From positions 1 to 6,330 of the forward strand of contig JAEZZZ010000030.1 in NCBI GenBank assembly GCA_023418255.1: a DNA stretch of 6,330 nt. Reading direction: 5' to 3'. The DNA is from Bacteroidota bacterium. GTDB taxonomy: Bacteria; Bacteroidota; Bacteroidia; Bacteroidales; Dysgonomonadaceae. The translations under genes and the position numbers were made by a program. A model generated the notes under the pieces. That model was not told where the DNA came from. It ran no database searches and saw only the letters and a program-made list of their open reading frames with translations. Each line of letters opens with the position of its first letter. Within the stretch, counting starts at the first letter, position 1. This document shows positions 6,228 to 6,330 of the stretch, piece by piece.

Positions 6228-6330
6228 ATGGATAGAACCAGCATACTTAACCAATATAGAGGTATCTGTAGTGATGTTCTTGGTGAACTAACTACGAAGT
6301 TAAACAAAAGTTTCAAATCATTCCTTATGG
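6228..6330 (+). CDS. Probable transposase, N-terminal 34 codons only
   Basis: An open frame runs from ATG 6228 to the window edge without a stop. It begins MDRTSILNQYRGICSDVL and ends at the edge with KSFKSFLM. The pattern of a short polar N-terminus followed by a basic/aromatic stretch entering a hydrophobic segment resembles the start of DDE-type transposases I recall from Bacteroidales. Its leader is the sequence that is repeated in inverse orientation at the other end of the window, which is the main reason to call it a transposase. No catalytic motif is within view, so family and completeness are unknown. Confidence 0.5.
   Translation, partial: MDRTSILNQYRGICSDVLGELTTKLNKSFKSFLM

Larger units (their letters stand above)
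6099..6330 (+). mobile_element. 5' part of an insertion sequence, right copy (extends off the right edge)
   Basis: Bases 6099-6225 are the inverted copy of 1-127. In this copy the sequence continues into a reading frame opening at 6228, so the element runs rightward. The outer end lies at about 6099-6105. ATTAAT (6099-6104) is shared with the left junction and could be either element tip or insertion target; the flanks diverge immediately outside it. The region between tip and start codon is very A/T-rich and contains a 14-bp palindrome and a repeated AGCTGAT. The IS family cannot be named from this much sequence. Confidence 0.7.

Overview
This window looks like chromosomal DNA of a low-GC member of the Bacteroidota, most likely Bacteroidales. 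I infer this from three things: the proteins resemble Bacteroidota versions of their families; translation starts mostly lack Shine-Dalgarno sequences and are preceded by A/T-rich leaders; and two intergenic regions carry exact matches to the Bacteroides -7 promoter box TAnnTTTG. No species can be named.

Layout: positions 1-127 and 6099-6225 are the same 127-bp sequence in opposite orientations (126 of 127 bases match, no gaps). On the right copy the repeat runs straight into the start of a reading frame at 6228 that continues past the window, so these are best read as the 5' ends of two copies of one insertion sequence (IS) that face each other. Between them lie five complete, ordinary genes on the + strand and one on the - strand. 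They are fbaB (class I DhnA-type fructose-bisphosphate aldolase), ddh (meso-diaminopimelate dehydrogenase), lgt (prolipoprotein diacylglyceryl transferase), fprA (flavo-diiron protein), nagB (glucosamine-6-phosphate deaminase) and, convergent to nagB, a small exported protein with four 17-residue tandem repeats.

Transcription: fbaB is closed off by one good and one weaker intrinsic terminator. ddh and lgt each have a plausible promoter of their own. fprA starts 22 bp after lgt and is probably co-transcribed with it, and nagB may belong to the same unit. A bidirectional terminator separates nagB from the - strand gene.

The genes do not form one pathway. They are housekeeping functions: central carbon flux, one-step meso-DAP synthesis for lysine and peptidoglycan, lipoprotein maturation, O2/NO detoxification and amino-sugar catabolism. 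NagB yields fructose-6-phosphate, which feeds the glycolytic step that aldolase serves, but nothing in the sequence shows co-regulation. I found no defence system, CRISPR array or RNA gene. The points most worth a second look are the facing IS ends, one of which abuts the fbaB start codon, and the repeat protein.
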